Assembly: GCF_016765655.2 (NCBI RefSeq)
Contig: NZ_CP086106.1
Coordinates: 979,501 to 1,043,500 of the forward strand
Source of the DNA: Skermanella mucosa
GTDB lineage: Bacteria; Pseudomonadota; Alphaproteobacteria; Azospirillales; Azospirillaceae
Direction of reading: 5' to 3'
Length of the DNA: 64,000 nt
In this document: one piece after another, positions 1-9,096 of the stretch
How the letters are laid out: each line of letters begins with the position of its first letter
Position numbering within the stretch: position 1 is the first letter of the stretch
Position numbers and translations under genes: made by a program
The notes under the pieces: generated by a model
The model's database searches: none
Seen by the model: only the letters and a program-made list of their open reading frames with translations
What the model was told of the DNA's origin: nothing

Positions 1-1924
1 GCCAGTTCACCCGCGACACGTTGAGCTGGTAATCGTCCGAATAGATCTTCCGGATCATCCTGTCGCGGGTCTCGGCGTCGTGCAGGAACTTCACCATGAA
101 CGCGCCGTCGCGCTCGTCGACGACCGTGACCGGCATCACCCCGACATCGGCGACATGGAGCAGGAAACCCTCGCCGACATCCGTCGGGACGGTCCCATGG
201 ATGCGCGCTCCGCCGATCGAGATATCGATCAGGCGCGCCGGGATCAGGTCGCCGGCCAGTTCCATCTCGACCTGCTCGTCGGTCGGATAGCGTTCGTCGC
301 CGCGCAGCCGGGGCAGTTCGATGCAGACGGTCATCGCCAGCAGCAGGACGATCAGGTTGTAGAAGCTCCAGAACAGGATCACCAGCTTGCCGTCCCCGGC
401 GCCGCCGTCCGGGGCGTAATCCGACAGCATGGCATAGGCCATGCCGCCGGCCGTCATCAGCGCCAGCGCGCCGAACCGCCGCATCATGACCCATTGCACG
501 ATCCGCCGGCTGCGCTCGCCTCCCTTGGCGGTGACCTTGAACTTCTGGCCCTCGGGCCGCAGCAGGCCGGTGAATACCGCCCGGTTGATCTCGAACATGG
601 TCAGCACCTGGCTGACATCGTTCATGATCGGGATGATCTTGCCGTGCGTGGTCCAGTTCAGCGCGATCATGACGGCGACGAAATAGGGTATGAAATATAC
701 CACCACGTCGTGGAACGGCGCGTTCACCGCGCTGATGCCGAACCACCAGTAGAGCGCCGGGATCAGCAGGCAGACCAGCCGGAAATAGAAGGTCGAGCTC
801 CAGTAGAGCAGGGCGTCCAGCAGGCCGAGCCGGTCCATCCAGTCCAACCGGTTGCGCCGGAACGGGCTGAGCGGGCCGCGGACGATCTGCATCAGCCCCA
901 GGCACCAGCGCCCGCGCTGGGTCACGTACTCCTTCATCCCCTCCGGGGCCAGGCCGTCGCTCAGCCGCTCGTTCAGGTAGACGGTACGCAGCCCATGCTG
1001 CTTCAGGCGCAGCGTGACCAGGAAGTCCTCGGTCACGCTGTCGGTCGGGAAGCCGCCGATCGCCTTCAGCCCGTCCCACCGCATCATCGAGGAGGTGCCG
1101 CAGCAGAAGGCGATGCCCCAGGCGTCGCGGCAGGCCATGAGATGGTCGAAGAAGAAGCGCTGCTCGTCCGGATAGGCCCGGCCGATCCGCAGGTTCGACT
1201 GGATCGGGTCGGGATTGAAGAAATGCTGCGGCGTCTGGACAAGCCCGACCGTCGGGTCGTGGAACAGGGCCAGCGTGCGGCTGACGAAGTCGTCGTGGGC
1301 GACGAAGTCGGCGTCGAGCACGACGATGAATTCCGGTTCCCTTTCCAGGGTCGCCAAGTGCGCCAGGCCGTTGTTGATGTTGCCGGCCTTGGCGTGGCTG
1401 TTGTCGGACCGCGTCAGGTAACCGATGCCCCGGGCGGCGCACAGATCGCGCAGCCAGTCCCGCCGGCCGTCGTCCAGCACCCAGACCCGGAGCGCGGGGT
1501 GGTCGATGCCCACCGCGCCGGCGATCGTCCGCGACAGGATCGCCTCTTCCTCGTTGTAGGTGGTGATCAGGACGTCCACTTGGGGCGGCCGGTCGGCCGG
1601 CCACCACCGCGCGTTCGCCGTCGCCTCGTCCCGCCGGTCGCGGGTCCTGGACAGGATCAGCGACGACAGGGTAGACCCCAGCATCACCAGGGTTTCCAGC
1701 GTCATGAAGGCGGCGCCGCAGACGAAATCGGCGTCGAGCGCCGGCGGCGGCAGCGTCTCGGCCAGCCGCCACGCGATATAGCGCCAGCCCATGCCGACCG
1801 ACACCAGGAACAGCACGGCGCGCACCCGCACGTCGGAGGTCGAGCAGAACGGCAGCACCGCCAGGGCCAGCCCGGCGATCACCAGCGACGGCGCCATGCC
1901 GGCCTCCAGGGCCGAGAAGACCAT
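1..1924 (-). CDS. PilZ-domain family-2 polysaccharide synthase (cellulose synthase-like), 3' end beyond window
   Basis: Membrane glycosyltransferase that probably polymerises a beta-glucan from UDP-sugar and threads it through the inner membrane. The reading frame on the reverse strand starts at an ATG at 1924 and is open to base 1, so the C-terminus is missing. Near the N-terminus there are hydrophobic segments, then the processive GT2 signature: LDDG near residue 155, LDADF near 203, TED near 295 and QRGRW near 333. Further membrane segments follow. A PilZ domain sits near the visible end, with RGDER (RxxxR) and DISIGGAR ((D/N)xSxxG), the c-di-GMP binding motifs, so activity is probably c-di-GMP-dependent. 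The start lies 4 bases after the stop of the HlyD-like gene, implying translational coupling. The adaptor plus synthase pairing resembles bgsBA (mixed-linkage glucan) of Sinorhizobium more than a full bcs operon, because no BcsB is visible here. The polymer cannot be named from sequence. Confidence 0.88.
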   Translation of the reverse strand, partial: MVFSALEAGMAPSLVIAGLALAVLPFCSTSDVRVRAVLFLVSVGMGWRYIAWRLAETLPPPALDADFVCGAAFMTLETLVMLGSTLSSLILSRTRDRRDEATANARWWPADRPPQVDVLITTYNEEEAILSRTIAGAVGIDHPALRVWVLDDGRRDWLRDLCAARGIGYLTRSDNSHAKAGNINNGLAHLATLEREPEFIVVLDADFVAHDDFVSRTLALFHDPTVGLVQTPQHFFNPDPIQSNLRIGRAYPDEQRFFFDHLMACRDAWGIAFCCGTSSMMRWDGLKAIGGFPTDSVTEDFLVTLRLKQHGLRTVYLNERLSDGLAPEGMKEYVTQRGRWCLGLMQIVRGPLSPFRRNRLDWMDRLGLLDALLYWSSTFYFRLVCLLIPALYWWFGISAVNAPFHDVVVYFIPYFVAVMIALNWTTHGKIIPIMNDVSQVLTMFEINRAVFTGLLRPEGQKFKVTAKGGERSRRIVQWVMMRRFGALALMTAGGMAYAMLSDYAPDGGAGDGKLVILFWSFYNLIVLLLAMTVCIELPRLRGDERYPTDEQVEMELAGDLIPARLIDISIGGARIHGTVPTDVGEGFLLHVADVGVMPVTVVDERDGAFMVKFLHDAETRDRMIRKIYSDDYQLNVSRVNW

Positions 1925-1928
1925 CGGC

Positions 1929-3137
1929 CTACAGGCCCAGCCAGGAGCGCAGCCGTCCGGTCGCGCCGCCGATGCCGGAGAACGAGATCTTGCCGGTCCG
2001 GCCGACCGCGCAGTTCGCCTCCGGGTCGTGCAGCAGGCCGGGCACCGACAGGGCCACGTCGTAGCGCTGGAGATGGTCCGGCCCCGGGCTGATCGCCATG
2101 TTGTTGTAGACCGTCGCGGCGCCCGAGCCGGCGAGCCGGAGGACCACCGCGTCGTAGCTCCGGCGCGTGCCGGCCAGCCGGAACCGGGCGGGGTCGCCGA
2201 CCCGCAGGCGGTTGTAGTCGCGCTCGCCGACCGACGCGGTGACCACCGTGGTCGAGCAGTCCAGCAGACGCAGGATGTCCTGGCCCTTGCGGGCATATTC
2301 GCCGGCGCCCAGCGCCGCTTCCCAGACCCGGCCGTCCACGGGGGAGTTCAGGAACGCCTCGCGCATCCGGCCGACCCGCTGGCGCTCCACGGCGATGTGG
2401 TCGCGCACCTTGGCGAGCCGGCCGGTGCGCTCCTCCAGGCCGGCGCGCAGTTCGGCGGCCAGCAGGTCCAGTTCCATCGTCCGCTGGCTGGAATAGGGCG
2501 TGTCGTTGTAGCTGTCGCCCAGGAAGGTGCCCTTGGAGGCCGCCGCGTGCTGGATCCTCAGCGTCTCGACCCGGGCGGCGGCCGCCTTCGCGGCCAGGGC
2601 CGCGACGCTGTGGCTGGCGCTCGCCTTGTCCAGCACGGCCGCGGACTGGATGCCCTTGGCCTTCAGCTCCTCGGCCCGCACCAGGGTGGCTTCGGACTCG
2701 TGGCTGGTCGCCCGCGCGCCGGCCAGCATGGCCTCCGCCTCGTCGATCTGGGCGCGGAGCTGGCGGAGCCGGCCCTCCTGGTAGGACAAGGTACGTCCGG
2801 CCAGTTCCGCCCTGCTGCCCTTCAGGTCGGCGAGCCTGGCCCGGAGCAGGGCGGTCTCCGCCGCCAAGGCGTCGGCGGCGCGCTCCAGGTCCTGGACCCG
2901 CGCATCGTCGGCCCGCTCGTCCGTGACGCTGCCCAGCGGCTCGCGGGCATGGACGCGCTGGCCGATCGCCAGGGGTTTCATTTCCAGATACCCGTCGATC
3001 GGAGACCTGACCATGGCGACCCGGGCATTGATCACGGCATCGCTGCTCACGATCGAGAAACCTTCACCGATCAGGATATATACACCCAAACCGGATATTA
3101 CCGCTCCGGCTATCAGCTTAGCCGATTTGTTGGGCAC
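1929..3137 (-). CDS. HlyD-family membrane fusion/periplasmic adaptor protein
   Basis: Protein of 402 residues with one N-terminal membrane segment (about residues 7-27), a short lipoyl-like half with RSPIDGYLEMKPLAIGQRV, a long alpha-helical hairpin rich in Ala/Arg/Glu (about 75-260, coiled coil), then the second lipoyl half and a beta-barrel region. This is the domain order of HlyD/EmrA-type adaptors. No ABC or MFS pump is adjacent; the partner is the GT2-PilZ synthase immediately downstream. Its likely job is therefore to carry or organise the exported polysaccharide across the periplasm, as proposed for BgsB and Alg44-like proteins. The role in secretion is inferred from context; the family assignment is secure. 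Confidence 0.85.
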   Translation of the reverse strand: MPNKSAKLIAGAVISGLGVYILIGEGFSIVSSDAVINARVAMVRSPIDGYLEMKPLAIGQRVHAREPLGSVTDERADDARVQDLERAADALAAETALLRARLADLKGSRAELAGRTLSYQEGRLRQLRAQIDEAEAMLAGARATSHESEATLVRAEELKAKGIQSAAVLDKASASHSVAALAAKAAAARVETLRIQHAAASKGTFLGDSYNDTPYSSQRTMELDLLAAELRAGLEERTGRLAKVRDHIAVERQRVGRMREAFLNSPVDGRVWEAALGAGEYARKGQDILRLLDCSTTVVTASVGERDYNRLRVGDPARFRLAGTRRSYDAVVLRLAGSGAATVYNNMAISPGPDHLQRYDVALSVPGLLHDPEANCAVGRTGKISFSGIGGATGRLRSWLGL

Positions 3138-3242
3138 CTTGATCTTCCCATATAGTATACTTCCAACTCCAGAAAGTATTACTGGAAGATTGTTGAGAAT
3201 CGGTAAGCGTACCGGGATATGCAGGGCGTCGGCGCCGACGGG

Positions 3243-4610
3243 TCAGACCGGCAGCCGCACCACCGCGCGCAGGCCGCCGCGCGGGCTTTCCGCCAGCGTG
3301 ATGTCGCCGCCGTGGCTTCGGATCACGTCGCGGGCGATGGTCAGGCCCAGGCCGACGCCGCCGGTCGACCGGTTGCGCGACTCCTCCAGCCGGAAGAAGG
3401 GGCGGAACACGTCCTCGTGGGAACCGGCCGGTATGCCGGGACCGTCGTCGTCTACGGTGATCTCGATCGCGTCTTCGCGCCGGCCGGCCTGGACCCAGAC
3501 ATGGTCGGCGTAGCGCCGCGCGTTCCCGATCAGGTTGGCCAGGCAGCGCTTGACCGAGTTCGGGCGGAGCGGCAGGCTCATCTCGTCCTCCAGGTGGACG
3601 TCGACGATTGCCCCGTCCCGGCGCGCGGCGCTGACCGCCTCGTTGATCAGGCGGTTCAGGTCGGTCGGGACCGGCGTCTCGGCGCCCTCGCCGCGGGCGA
3701 AGGCCAGGTAGCCCTCGATCATCTGCTCCATCTCGATCACGTCGGTCTTCAGGTCGTCCACGTCGGGCCCGTCGCCGAACAGTTCCAGCTGGAGCTTCAT
3801 GCGGGTCAGCGGCGTGCGCAGGTCGTGGGAGACGCCGGCCAGCATCTCGGTCCGCTGGCTGATCTGGCGCTGGATGCGCTCGCGCATCACCAGGAAGGCG
3901 GCGGCGGCCTGCCGGACCTCCGAGGCCCCCTCCAGCTTGAACCGGGTCACGTCGCGGCCCTTGCCGAAGGCGTCCGCCGCCGCGGCCAGCCGGCGGATCG
4001 GCCTGATCTGGTTGCGCATGAAGATGATCGCGATGGCGAACAGCACCATGGCGGCGCCGACCATCCAGAGCAGGAAGATATAGGTCGTCGAGCTGAACAG
4101 GCGGCGCTCGGGCGCCATCACCGACAGTACGCCGTCGGCCATCTGCACGCGGATCTCGACCCAGTTGCTGGCGACCCGGGTGTCCACGGTGAAGGGCTTC
4201 CGCACGCGCTCGTCCAGCGCCATGCCGAGCGTGCGCTCCAGCAGGCTGCTCAGCTCCTGCCGCCGGTTCGGGATGACCGCCTCCGGCTCGAAGGTGATGA
4301 TCAGGTCCATGGTGCGCGCCGCCATGGCCAGCGTGTCCGTCCGGTCGGCCATGGAGACGTCGCGTTCCAGCTGCTCGATCACCATGCCGATCTCGCCGGC
4401 CACCGCGAAGGCGAGCCGGTTGGTCATGGTGTCCCAGTGCCGGTCGTAGAAGATCCAGGTGGCGACCACCTGGAGCAGGATCACCGGCGTGACGATGATC
4501 AGGAGCGACCGCCCGAACAGCGTCTGGGGCAGCATCCGCTTGATCAGCCCGCGCGGCCCACGCCGGTCGGGGCCGTAGCTGCGCGCGGTCAGTTCATGTA
4601 TCGCCGTCAT
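3243..4610 (-). CDS. EnvZ-like membrane sensor histidine kinase
   Basis: Two-component sensor of 455 residues. It has an N-terminal membrane segment (about 34-54), a periplasmic region of about 120 residues, a second membrane segment (about 177-198), HAMP, a HisKA dimerisation domain with phospho-acceptor His262 in GVSHDLRTPLTRMK, and a C-terminal HATPase with N box (NLIGNARRYA), G1 (DDDGPGIP) and G2 (GGVGLGLTIA). It autophosphorylates on His262 and should pass phosphate to the OmpR-type regulator encoded 43 bases upstream in the same operon. The signal is unknown. The SHDLRTPLTRMK box and the lack of extra domains place it with EnvZ rather than with hybrid kinases. Confidence 0.9.
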   Translation of the reverse strand: MTAIHELTARSYGPDRRGPRGLIKRMLPQTLFGRSLLIIVTPVILLQVVATWIFYDRHWDTMTNRLAFAVAGEIGMVIEQLERDVSMADRTDTLAMAARTMDLIITFEPEAVIPNRRQELSSLLERTLGMALDERVRKPFTVDTRVASNWVEIRVQMADGVLSVMAPERRLFSSTTYIFLLWMVGAAMVLFAIAIIFMRNQIRPIRRLAAAADAFGKGRDVTRFKLEGASEVRQAAAAFLVMRERIQRQISQRTEMLAGVSHDLRTPLTRMKLQLELFGDGPDVDDLKTDVIEMEQMIEGYLAFARGEGAETPVPTDLNRLINEAVSAARRDGAIVDVHLEDEMSLPLRPNSVKRCLANLIGNARRYADHVWVQAGRREDAIEITVDDDGPGIPAGSHEDVFRPFFRLEESRNRSTGGVGLGLTIARDVIRSHGGDITLAESPRGGLRAVVRLPV

Positions 4611-4653
4611 GGCCCTGCCTCGTGAACCCGGGAATGGGACCCGGCCGGTATAG

Positions 4654-5337
4654 TCATTCCGGTCTCAGAACATAACCCTCGCCGCGCACGGTGTGGAGAT
4701 AGCGCGGAAGCCTGGGGTCGTCCTCCAGCTTGCTGCGCAGGCGACTGACCTGGACGTCCACGGTGCGGGCATTGCCCACGATGCCGGCGCGGTCGGCCAA
4801 CTCCTCGCGGGTCAGGATGGCGCCGGGCCGGCCCGCCAGCACCCTCAGCAGGGCCGCCTCGGCGCTGGTCAGGCGCACCGTCTCGTCGCCGGCGCGCAGT
4901 TCCTCCCGGTCGGGGACGAAGGTCCATTTGCCGATCCGCAGGTCGGCCATCGGCTCGACCGGGCGGGGCACCCGGCGCAGGATCGAGGTGATGCGCAGGA
5001 CCAGTTCGCGCGGCTCGAAGGGCTTGCTCATGTAGTCGTCGGCACCGGCTTCCAGCCCGGCGATGCGGTCGTCCAGCTCGCCCCGCGCGGTCAGCAGCAG
5101 GATCGGCACCTGGCTATCCCGCCGCAGGCTCTCGGTCAGGTCCAGGCCGCTTTCCCCCGGCATCATGACGTCCAGCACGATCAGGTCGAAGGCGAGGCTG
5201 CCGAGCTTGGCCCGGGCGTCGGCCGCGTGCTGCGCGGTGGTCACCATGAACCCGTTCTTCACCAAGTACTTGCGCAGCACCTCCCGCAGCCTCAGGTCGT
5301 CGTCGACCACCAGGATGTGGGGCATCTCCTCGGTCAT
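4654..5337 (-). CDS. OmpR-family response regulator (PetR-like)
   Basis: DNA-binding regulator of 227 residues. The receiver has VVDDD acidic residues, phospho-acceptor Asp56 in IVLDVMMPGESG and conserved Lys in MSKPFEPREL. The C-terminal winged helix (about 130-225) has a typical OmpR/PhoB ending, VDVQVSRLRSKLEDD and RGEGYVLRP. It lies between a MarR-family gene upstream and the EnvZ-like kinase downstream, the order seen for petP-petR in purple alphaproteobacteria. The 14-bp repeat tract separating it from the MarR gene ends a few bases before its start. Probable function: phosphorylation-controlled transcription activator; target genes are unknown. Confidence 0.9.
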   Translation of the reverse strand: MTEEMPHILVVDDDLRLREVLRKYLVKNGFMVTTAQHAADARAKLGSLAFDLIVLDVMMPGESGLDLTESLRRDSQVPILLLTARGELDDRIAGLEAGADDYMSKPFEPRELVLRITSILRRVPRPVEPMADLRIGKWTFVPDREELRAGDETVRLTSAEAALLRVLAGRPGAILTREELADRAGIVGNARTVDVQVSRLRSKLEDDPRLPRYLHTVRGEGYVLRPE

Positions 5338-5346
5338 GGCGGCATC

Positions 5347-5400
5347 CTGTCAGCGTTGTCCGGTCAGCGTTGTTCTGTCAGCGTTGTCCTGTCAGCGTTT
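5347..5400. repeat. 14-bp tandem repeat spanning the MarR stop codon
   Basis: Three full 14-base units plus a 12-base partial unit. In the reverse (coding) direction each unit contains CGCTGAC, and the first TGA is the stop codon of the MarR gene. Since 14 is not a multiple of three, the successive TGA triplets fall in all three reading frames. The tract fills nearly the whole gap between the MarR and OmpR genes. Confidence 0.9.
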
Positions 5401-5898
5401 GGGGGGCGGGCGGTCCATCCTGGCGGTGAATTTCGGGCGGTCCTCGTCGTCGATGATCCCCAGCATGACCTCGCGGAAGCCCTCCACGGCGACGGCGCCG
5501 GCCTTGCGGTAGGCCTTGGCGATCCGCTGGCGCTGGCTCTCGGACAGCTGGCGCTCCAGCTCGACGCCCTTCTCGGTCAGCTCCAGCAACCGCTGGCGGC
5601 GGTCGCGCACGCCCGGCCGCTGGGTCACGAAGCCCAGGCGGACCAGCTCGCTCAGCACGCGCGACAGGCTCTGCTTCGTTATGCGCAGAATCGATAGCAG
5701 CTCTGTAACTGTGATCGCCGGGTTCCGGCCGATGAAGTATATGACCCTGTGATGGGCCCGCCCGAGGCCGATTTTGCCAAGGATTGCATCGGGTTCGGCG
5801 GTGAAGTCGCGATAGGCGTAGAACAGCAGCTCCATGCCCTGGCGCAATTCCTCCTCGCGCAGGAAGAGGGGGTTCACCCCGGTTTTTACGTCAGCCAT
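5392..5898 (-). CDS. MarR-family transcriptional regulator (PetP-like)
   Basis: Winged-helix regulator of 168 residues. The central region carries the MarR fold: a recognition-helix segment AITVTELLSILRITKQSLSRVLSELVRLG written across about residues 60-92, and the wing RRQRLLELTEKG. Flanking helices should form the dimer. It heads an apparent operon with the OmpR-type regulator and EnvZ-type kinase, as petP does for petR in Rhodobacter. It is transcribed divergently from ilvE with only about 75 bases between, so it could also act on the ilvE promoter; that is inference only. Its stop codon lies inside a 14-bp tandem repeat. Confidence 0.88.
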   Translation of the reverse strand: MADVKTGVNPLFLREEELRQGMELLFYAYRDFTAEPDAILGKIGLGRAHHRVIYFIGRNPAITVTELLSILRITKQSLSRVLSELVRLGFVTQRPGVRDRRQRLLELTEKGVELERQLSESQRQRIAKAYRKAGAVAVEGFREVMLGIIDDEDRPKFTARMDRPPPKR

Positions 5899-5975
5899 GT
5901 TGACACAAGTGCAATCCGAATGTTACGTGTTACCCGCCATGCCGAGACATAATCTAACAATGAAAGTGGTTTGTG

Positions 5976-6872
5976 ATGTCCATGCTTCCCTTCGATGACC
6001 GCGAGGGCCAGATCTGGTTCGATGGCGAACTGATCCCGTGGCGCGACGCCAAGGTCCATGTCCTGACCCACGGCCTGCACTATGCAAGCTGTGTATTCGA
6101 AGGTGAGCGGGTTTACAACGGTTCCGTCTTCAAGCTGACGGAACATTCCGAGCGGCTCGCCAAGTCCGCCGAAGTGCTGGGCTTTTCGCTGCCTTACAGC
6201 GTCGAGGAGATCGACGCGGCGACCAACCTGGTGGTCAAGGCGCAGGGCTACACCGACGCCTATGTGCGGCCGGTCGCGTGGCGCGGCAGCGAGATGATGG
6301 GCGTCTCCGCCCAGCAGAACACCATCCACGTGGCGATCGCCTGCTGGGAGTGGCCGAGCTATTTCTCGCCGGAGGCGCGGATGGCCGGCATCAAGCTGCA
6401 GACCAGCAAATGGGCGCGCCCGGCTCCCAACACGGCGCCGACCAGCAGCAAGGCCGCCGGCCTCTACATGATCTGCACCATGAGCAAGCACGCGGCCGAG
6501 AACGAAGGGTTCCACGACGCGCTGATGCTGGACTACCGCGGCCGCGTGGCCGAGGCGACCGGCGCCAACTTCTTCATGGCGGTGGACGGCAAGCTGCACA
6601 CCCCGACACCGGACTGCTTCCTGGACGGCATCACCCGCCGCACCGTGATCGACCTCGCCAAGCGGCGCGGCATCGAGGTGATCGAGCGGGCGATCATGCC
6701 GGACGAACTCAAGACGGCCGAAGAGATCTTCCTGACCGGCACCGCCGCCGAGGTGACCCCGGTCGGCCAGATCGACGACCTGAAGTTCACGCCCGGCCAG
6801 ATGTGCAAGACGCTGATGACCGACTACGACACCCTGGTGCGCGGCGCCACCGCGGCGGCGGCGGCGGAATAG
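5976..6872 (+). CDS. ilvE: Branched-chain amino acid aminotransferase
   Basis: Class IV PLP-dependent aminotransferase, about 298 residues, catalysing reversible transfer of the amino group between Leu/Ile/Val and 2-oxoglutarate, the last step of their synthesis. Family marks include the N-terminal WFDGELIPWRDAKVHVLTHGLHYASCVFEG (split over residues 10-40), the VRPVAWRG region and the C-terminal EIFLTGTAAEVTPV box. Upstream GTG (5973) and downstream ATG (5982) are alternative starts; no strong ribosome site decides between them. A strong hairpin terminator follows at 6902-6931. The C-terminus ends in a run of five alanines encoded by repeated GCG. Divergent from the MarR gene. Confidence 0.9.
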   Translation: MSMLPFDDREGQIWFDGELIPWRDAKVHVLTHGLHYASCVFEGERVYNGSVFKLTEHSERLAKSAEVLGFSLPYSVEEIDAATNLVVKAQGYTDAYVRPVAWRGSEMMGVSAQQNTIHVAIACWEWPSYFSPEARMAGIKLQTSKWARPAPNTAPTSSKAAGLYMICTMSKHAAENEGFHDALMLDYRGRVAEATGANFFMAVDGKLHTPTPDCFLDGITRRTVIDLAKRRGIEVIERAIMPDELKTAEEIFLTGTAAEVTPVGQIDDLKFTPGQMCKTLMTDYDTLVRGATAAAAAE

Positions 6873-6901
6873 CCTGTCGGCTCCGGCCATGGAGTGCTTC
6901 G

Positions 6902-6931
6902 GGGCGGCGGAAGTTTCGGCTTCCGCCGCCC
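6902..6931 (+). terminator. Rho-independent-type terminator after ilvE
   Basis: Perfect 12-bp stem (GGGCGGCGGAAG / CTTCCGCCGCCC) with a 6-base loop, followed by TTCTGCTTTT. It begins 29 bases after the ilvE stop codon. Confidence 0.8.
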
Positions 6932-7234
6932 TTCTGCTTTTGCTCCGGCCGCGCTTCACTTTGAACCGCCCCCGGTCAGCCGATGTAGTGCGGCGTATCA
7001 ATGCTTTCCCTGGCTGTAACGTGCGCGGGCGTACATTGCGAAAGCGACAGATTACGAAAATTACATAGACTTATAAGCTTTGTCATCACCTCTGCGACAT
7101 CTTGTTCAGATACAATCCCGAACTTCCGACTATTGTAGTGTCGGGGCGGGGCTGCCGGTTCTCGGACTGGACGCCCATGGTCTTGGACTGTGCAACCAAT
7201 GCAAATCGGCTTCGGTGGTCAAGGAGGGTTCGTG
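6932..7234 (+). other. Intergenic leader upstream of chemoreceptor gene
   Basis: About 300 bases without a supportable gene, between the ilvE terminator and the chemoreceptor start. The middle (about 7030-7110) is clearly AT-richer than the surroundings and is the likely promoter region. I could not assign confident -35/-10 boxes or a flagellar sigma-28 site. Confidence 0.5.
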
Positions 7235-8908
7235 ATGGGAGGGCGTGTGGAGCAAGGCTTGGAGCCGGTCAGGAGCAGGTTTTCGCTCAAGAGCATCAAT
7301 CAGAAGGTCATCCTGTCTGTTGCGCTGCTGCTGATCGGCGGGCTCGGCGGGCTCGTCGCCTATCAGAGCTACACGTCGCGCGTCCTGGCGCTCAGCACCT
7401 TCGACGACAGCAACGCCATCCTCACCGCGACGCTGAGTGACAACATGTCCAGCGCGGTGAAGTATGCGCGGGCCGAGGCGCTGGCCAACTCCTACAAGGA
7501 GATCGCGCAGAACCCGCGCGCCGGGCTGGACGGGGTGATGGTGCAGGCCATCGACGGCAAGCTCCTCAACGAGTTCGCGCAGCCCGGCTTCGACAAGTCC
7601 CTGCTCCAGGCCTTCGTCGAGTCCCACAAGCTGCCGGCCGACAGCAACATCGTGACGGCCTCGACCGACGACCACACCTACATGATCATCCCGGTGGCGT
7701 TCGGCAGCCAGCGCGAGCGGATCGGCACCCTGGCGGTCGCCTGGAGCCGGGCCGCCGTGATGAAGGCGATCGCGGACGACACCATGGCGTCGGCCCTGAT
7801 CTCCATCGGGATCGTGGCGCTGCTCGTCACCGCGCTCTACCTGCTGCTCCGCCTCGTGGTCATTCGCCCGACCGGGGTCATCTCCGAAGCCATGGCGAAG
7901 ATCACGCGCGGCGACCTGAACTTCGAGCTGGACCTGGTCCGGCGCGGCGACGAGATCGGCACCATGGCGCGCGCGGTCGGCGTGTTCCGCGAGAACGCGC
8001 TCAAGGTCCTCGACTTCGCCCGCGAGCAGGACCGCCTCAAGGCGGAGGCCGAGCAGAAGCGGGTCGAGATGGTCGGCAACATGGCCAACGACTTCGACCG
8101 CAAGATGGCGTCCGTGCTCGACACCGTGTCGCGGTCGGCCGACGAGATGGCCTCCTTCGCCCGCGCCATGTCGGAGAAGATGAACGAGGCCGAGCGCGGC
8201 ACCGCGGAGATCACCCGCGCCACCGACACCACCATTTCCAACGTCGGCAACATCGCCGCGGCGACGGAGGAGCTGTCCGCCACCACCAGCGAGATCGCCC
8301 AGCGGATCAACGAGAGCGTCGACGTCGCCCGCAAGACCGCCAGCGCCGCCGACCAGACCAGCCGGACCATCGCCGACCTCGCCGCCCAGGCGCTCAAGAT
8401 CGGCGACATCGTCCAGCTCATCAACGACATCGCGGGCAAGACGAACCTGCTGGCGCTGAACGCCACCATCGAGGCGGCGCGCGCGGGCGAAGCCGGCCGG
8501 GGCTTCGCCGTCGTCGCGTCGGAGGTCAAGGCCCTGGCCAGCCAGACCGCCCAGGCGACCGACGAGATCACCCACCAGATCATGGGCGTCCAGCAGGTCA
8601 CCAACCGCGCGGTGGAGGAAATCCGCACGATCTCCGCCGTCACCGACGGCGCGCGGGAGATCGCCTCCGGCATCGCCGCCGCCGTGGAGGAGCAGAACAT
8701 CACCACCCAGGACATCTCGCAGGCGGCCGCCCACGCCGCCAACGGCACCCAGGCGGTCGCCAGCAACATCAACGTGGTCACCCTGGGCGTGGTCGACGCC
8801 AGCCAGACGACCCGCCAGCTGCTGGAGGCGAGCCAGGAGGTGACGAAGCAGTTCGACTACCTGCGGACCCAGGTCAAGCAATTCCTCAACGACATGCGGG
8901 CCGCGTAG
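7235..8908 (+). CDS. Methyl-accepting chemotaxis protein
   Basis: Chemoreceptor of 557 residues. ATG 7235 is chosen because AAGGAGGG lies 6 bases upstream; the frame stays open upstream but has no better start. Membrane segment 1 is about residues 20-40, a periplasmic sensor of about 140 residues follows, membrane segment 2 is about 185-205, then HAMP ([18 protein letters not shown]) and a long cytoplasmic coiled coil. The signalling tip [18 protein letters not shown] is intact, so it should couple to CheW/CheA. The periplasmic part has no cysteine-rich or PAS-like mark that identifies a ligand. Stand-alone gene; no che genes nearby. No C-terminal CheR-docking pentapeptide is evident. Confidence 0.93.
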   Translation: MGGRVEQGLEPVRSRFSLKSINQKVILSVALLLIGGLGGLVAYQSYTSRVLALSTFDDSNAILTATLSDNMSSAVKYARAEALANSYKEIAQNPRAGLDGVMVQAIDGKLLNEFAQPGFDKSLLQAFVESHKLPADSNIVTASTDDHTYMIIPVAFGSQRERIGTLAVAWSRAAVMKAIADDTMASALISIGIVALLVTALYLLLRLVVIRPTGVISEAMAKITRGDLNFELDLVRRGDEIGTMARAVGVFRENALKVLDFAREQDRLKAEAEQKRVEMVGNMANDFDRKMASVLDTVSRSADEMASFARAMSEKMNEAERGTAEITRATDTTISNVGNIAAATEELSATTSEIAQRINESVDVARKTASAADQTSRTIADLAAQALKIGDIVQLINDIAGKTNLLALNATIEAARAGEAGRGFAVVASEVKALASQTAQATDEITHQIMGVQQVTNRAVEEIRTISAVTDGAREIASGIAAAVEEQNITTQDISQAAAHAANGTQAVASNINVVTLGVVDASQTTRQLLEASQEVTKQFDYLRTQVKQFLNDMRAA

Positions 8909-8923
8909 GCGCGGCTTCAGTGG

Positions 8924-9021
8924 CGTAGGTCGGCCTTCGCCCGTCAGGGCGAACGCCGACACACTGCGTCAACGCTCCGGCCACGCTGTCGGCGTCGGCC
9001 TTCGGCCGAGGCCGACCTACG
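8924..9021. repeat. REP/BIME-like inverted palindrome pair
   Basis: The 98-base element starts with CGTAGGTCGGCC and ends with its exact reverse complement GGCCGACCTACG. Each arm is itself a palindrome-like hairpin (TTCGCCCgtcaGGGCGAA on the left, TCGGCCttcGGCCGA on the right). It lies between two convergent genes, the typical location of REP/BIME elements. It may also act as a bidirectional transcription or RNA-stability barrier. Confidence 0.7.
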
Positions 9022-9096
9022 GCAAACCGATCAAATCCACTGTGCAGGGCTACTAGCCGCGGCCCGTCCCATCCCATCCCCGTCTCAGCGCCCGCC

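Noticed and set aside
80-2092. 670-codon open frame on the plus strand at the left end
   Set aside because: It is antisense to the GT2-PilZ synthase, whose DxD, TED, QxxRW and PilZ motifs are all present on the minus strand.
5900-5928. TTGACA as a -35 box between marR and ilvE
   Set aside because: No acceptable -10 box lies 16-18 bases downstream of it in the ilvE direction.
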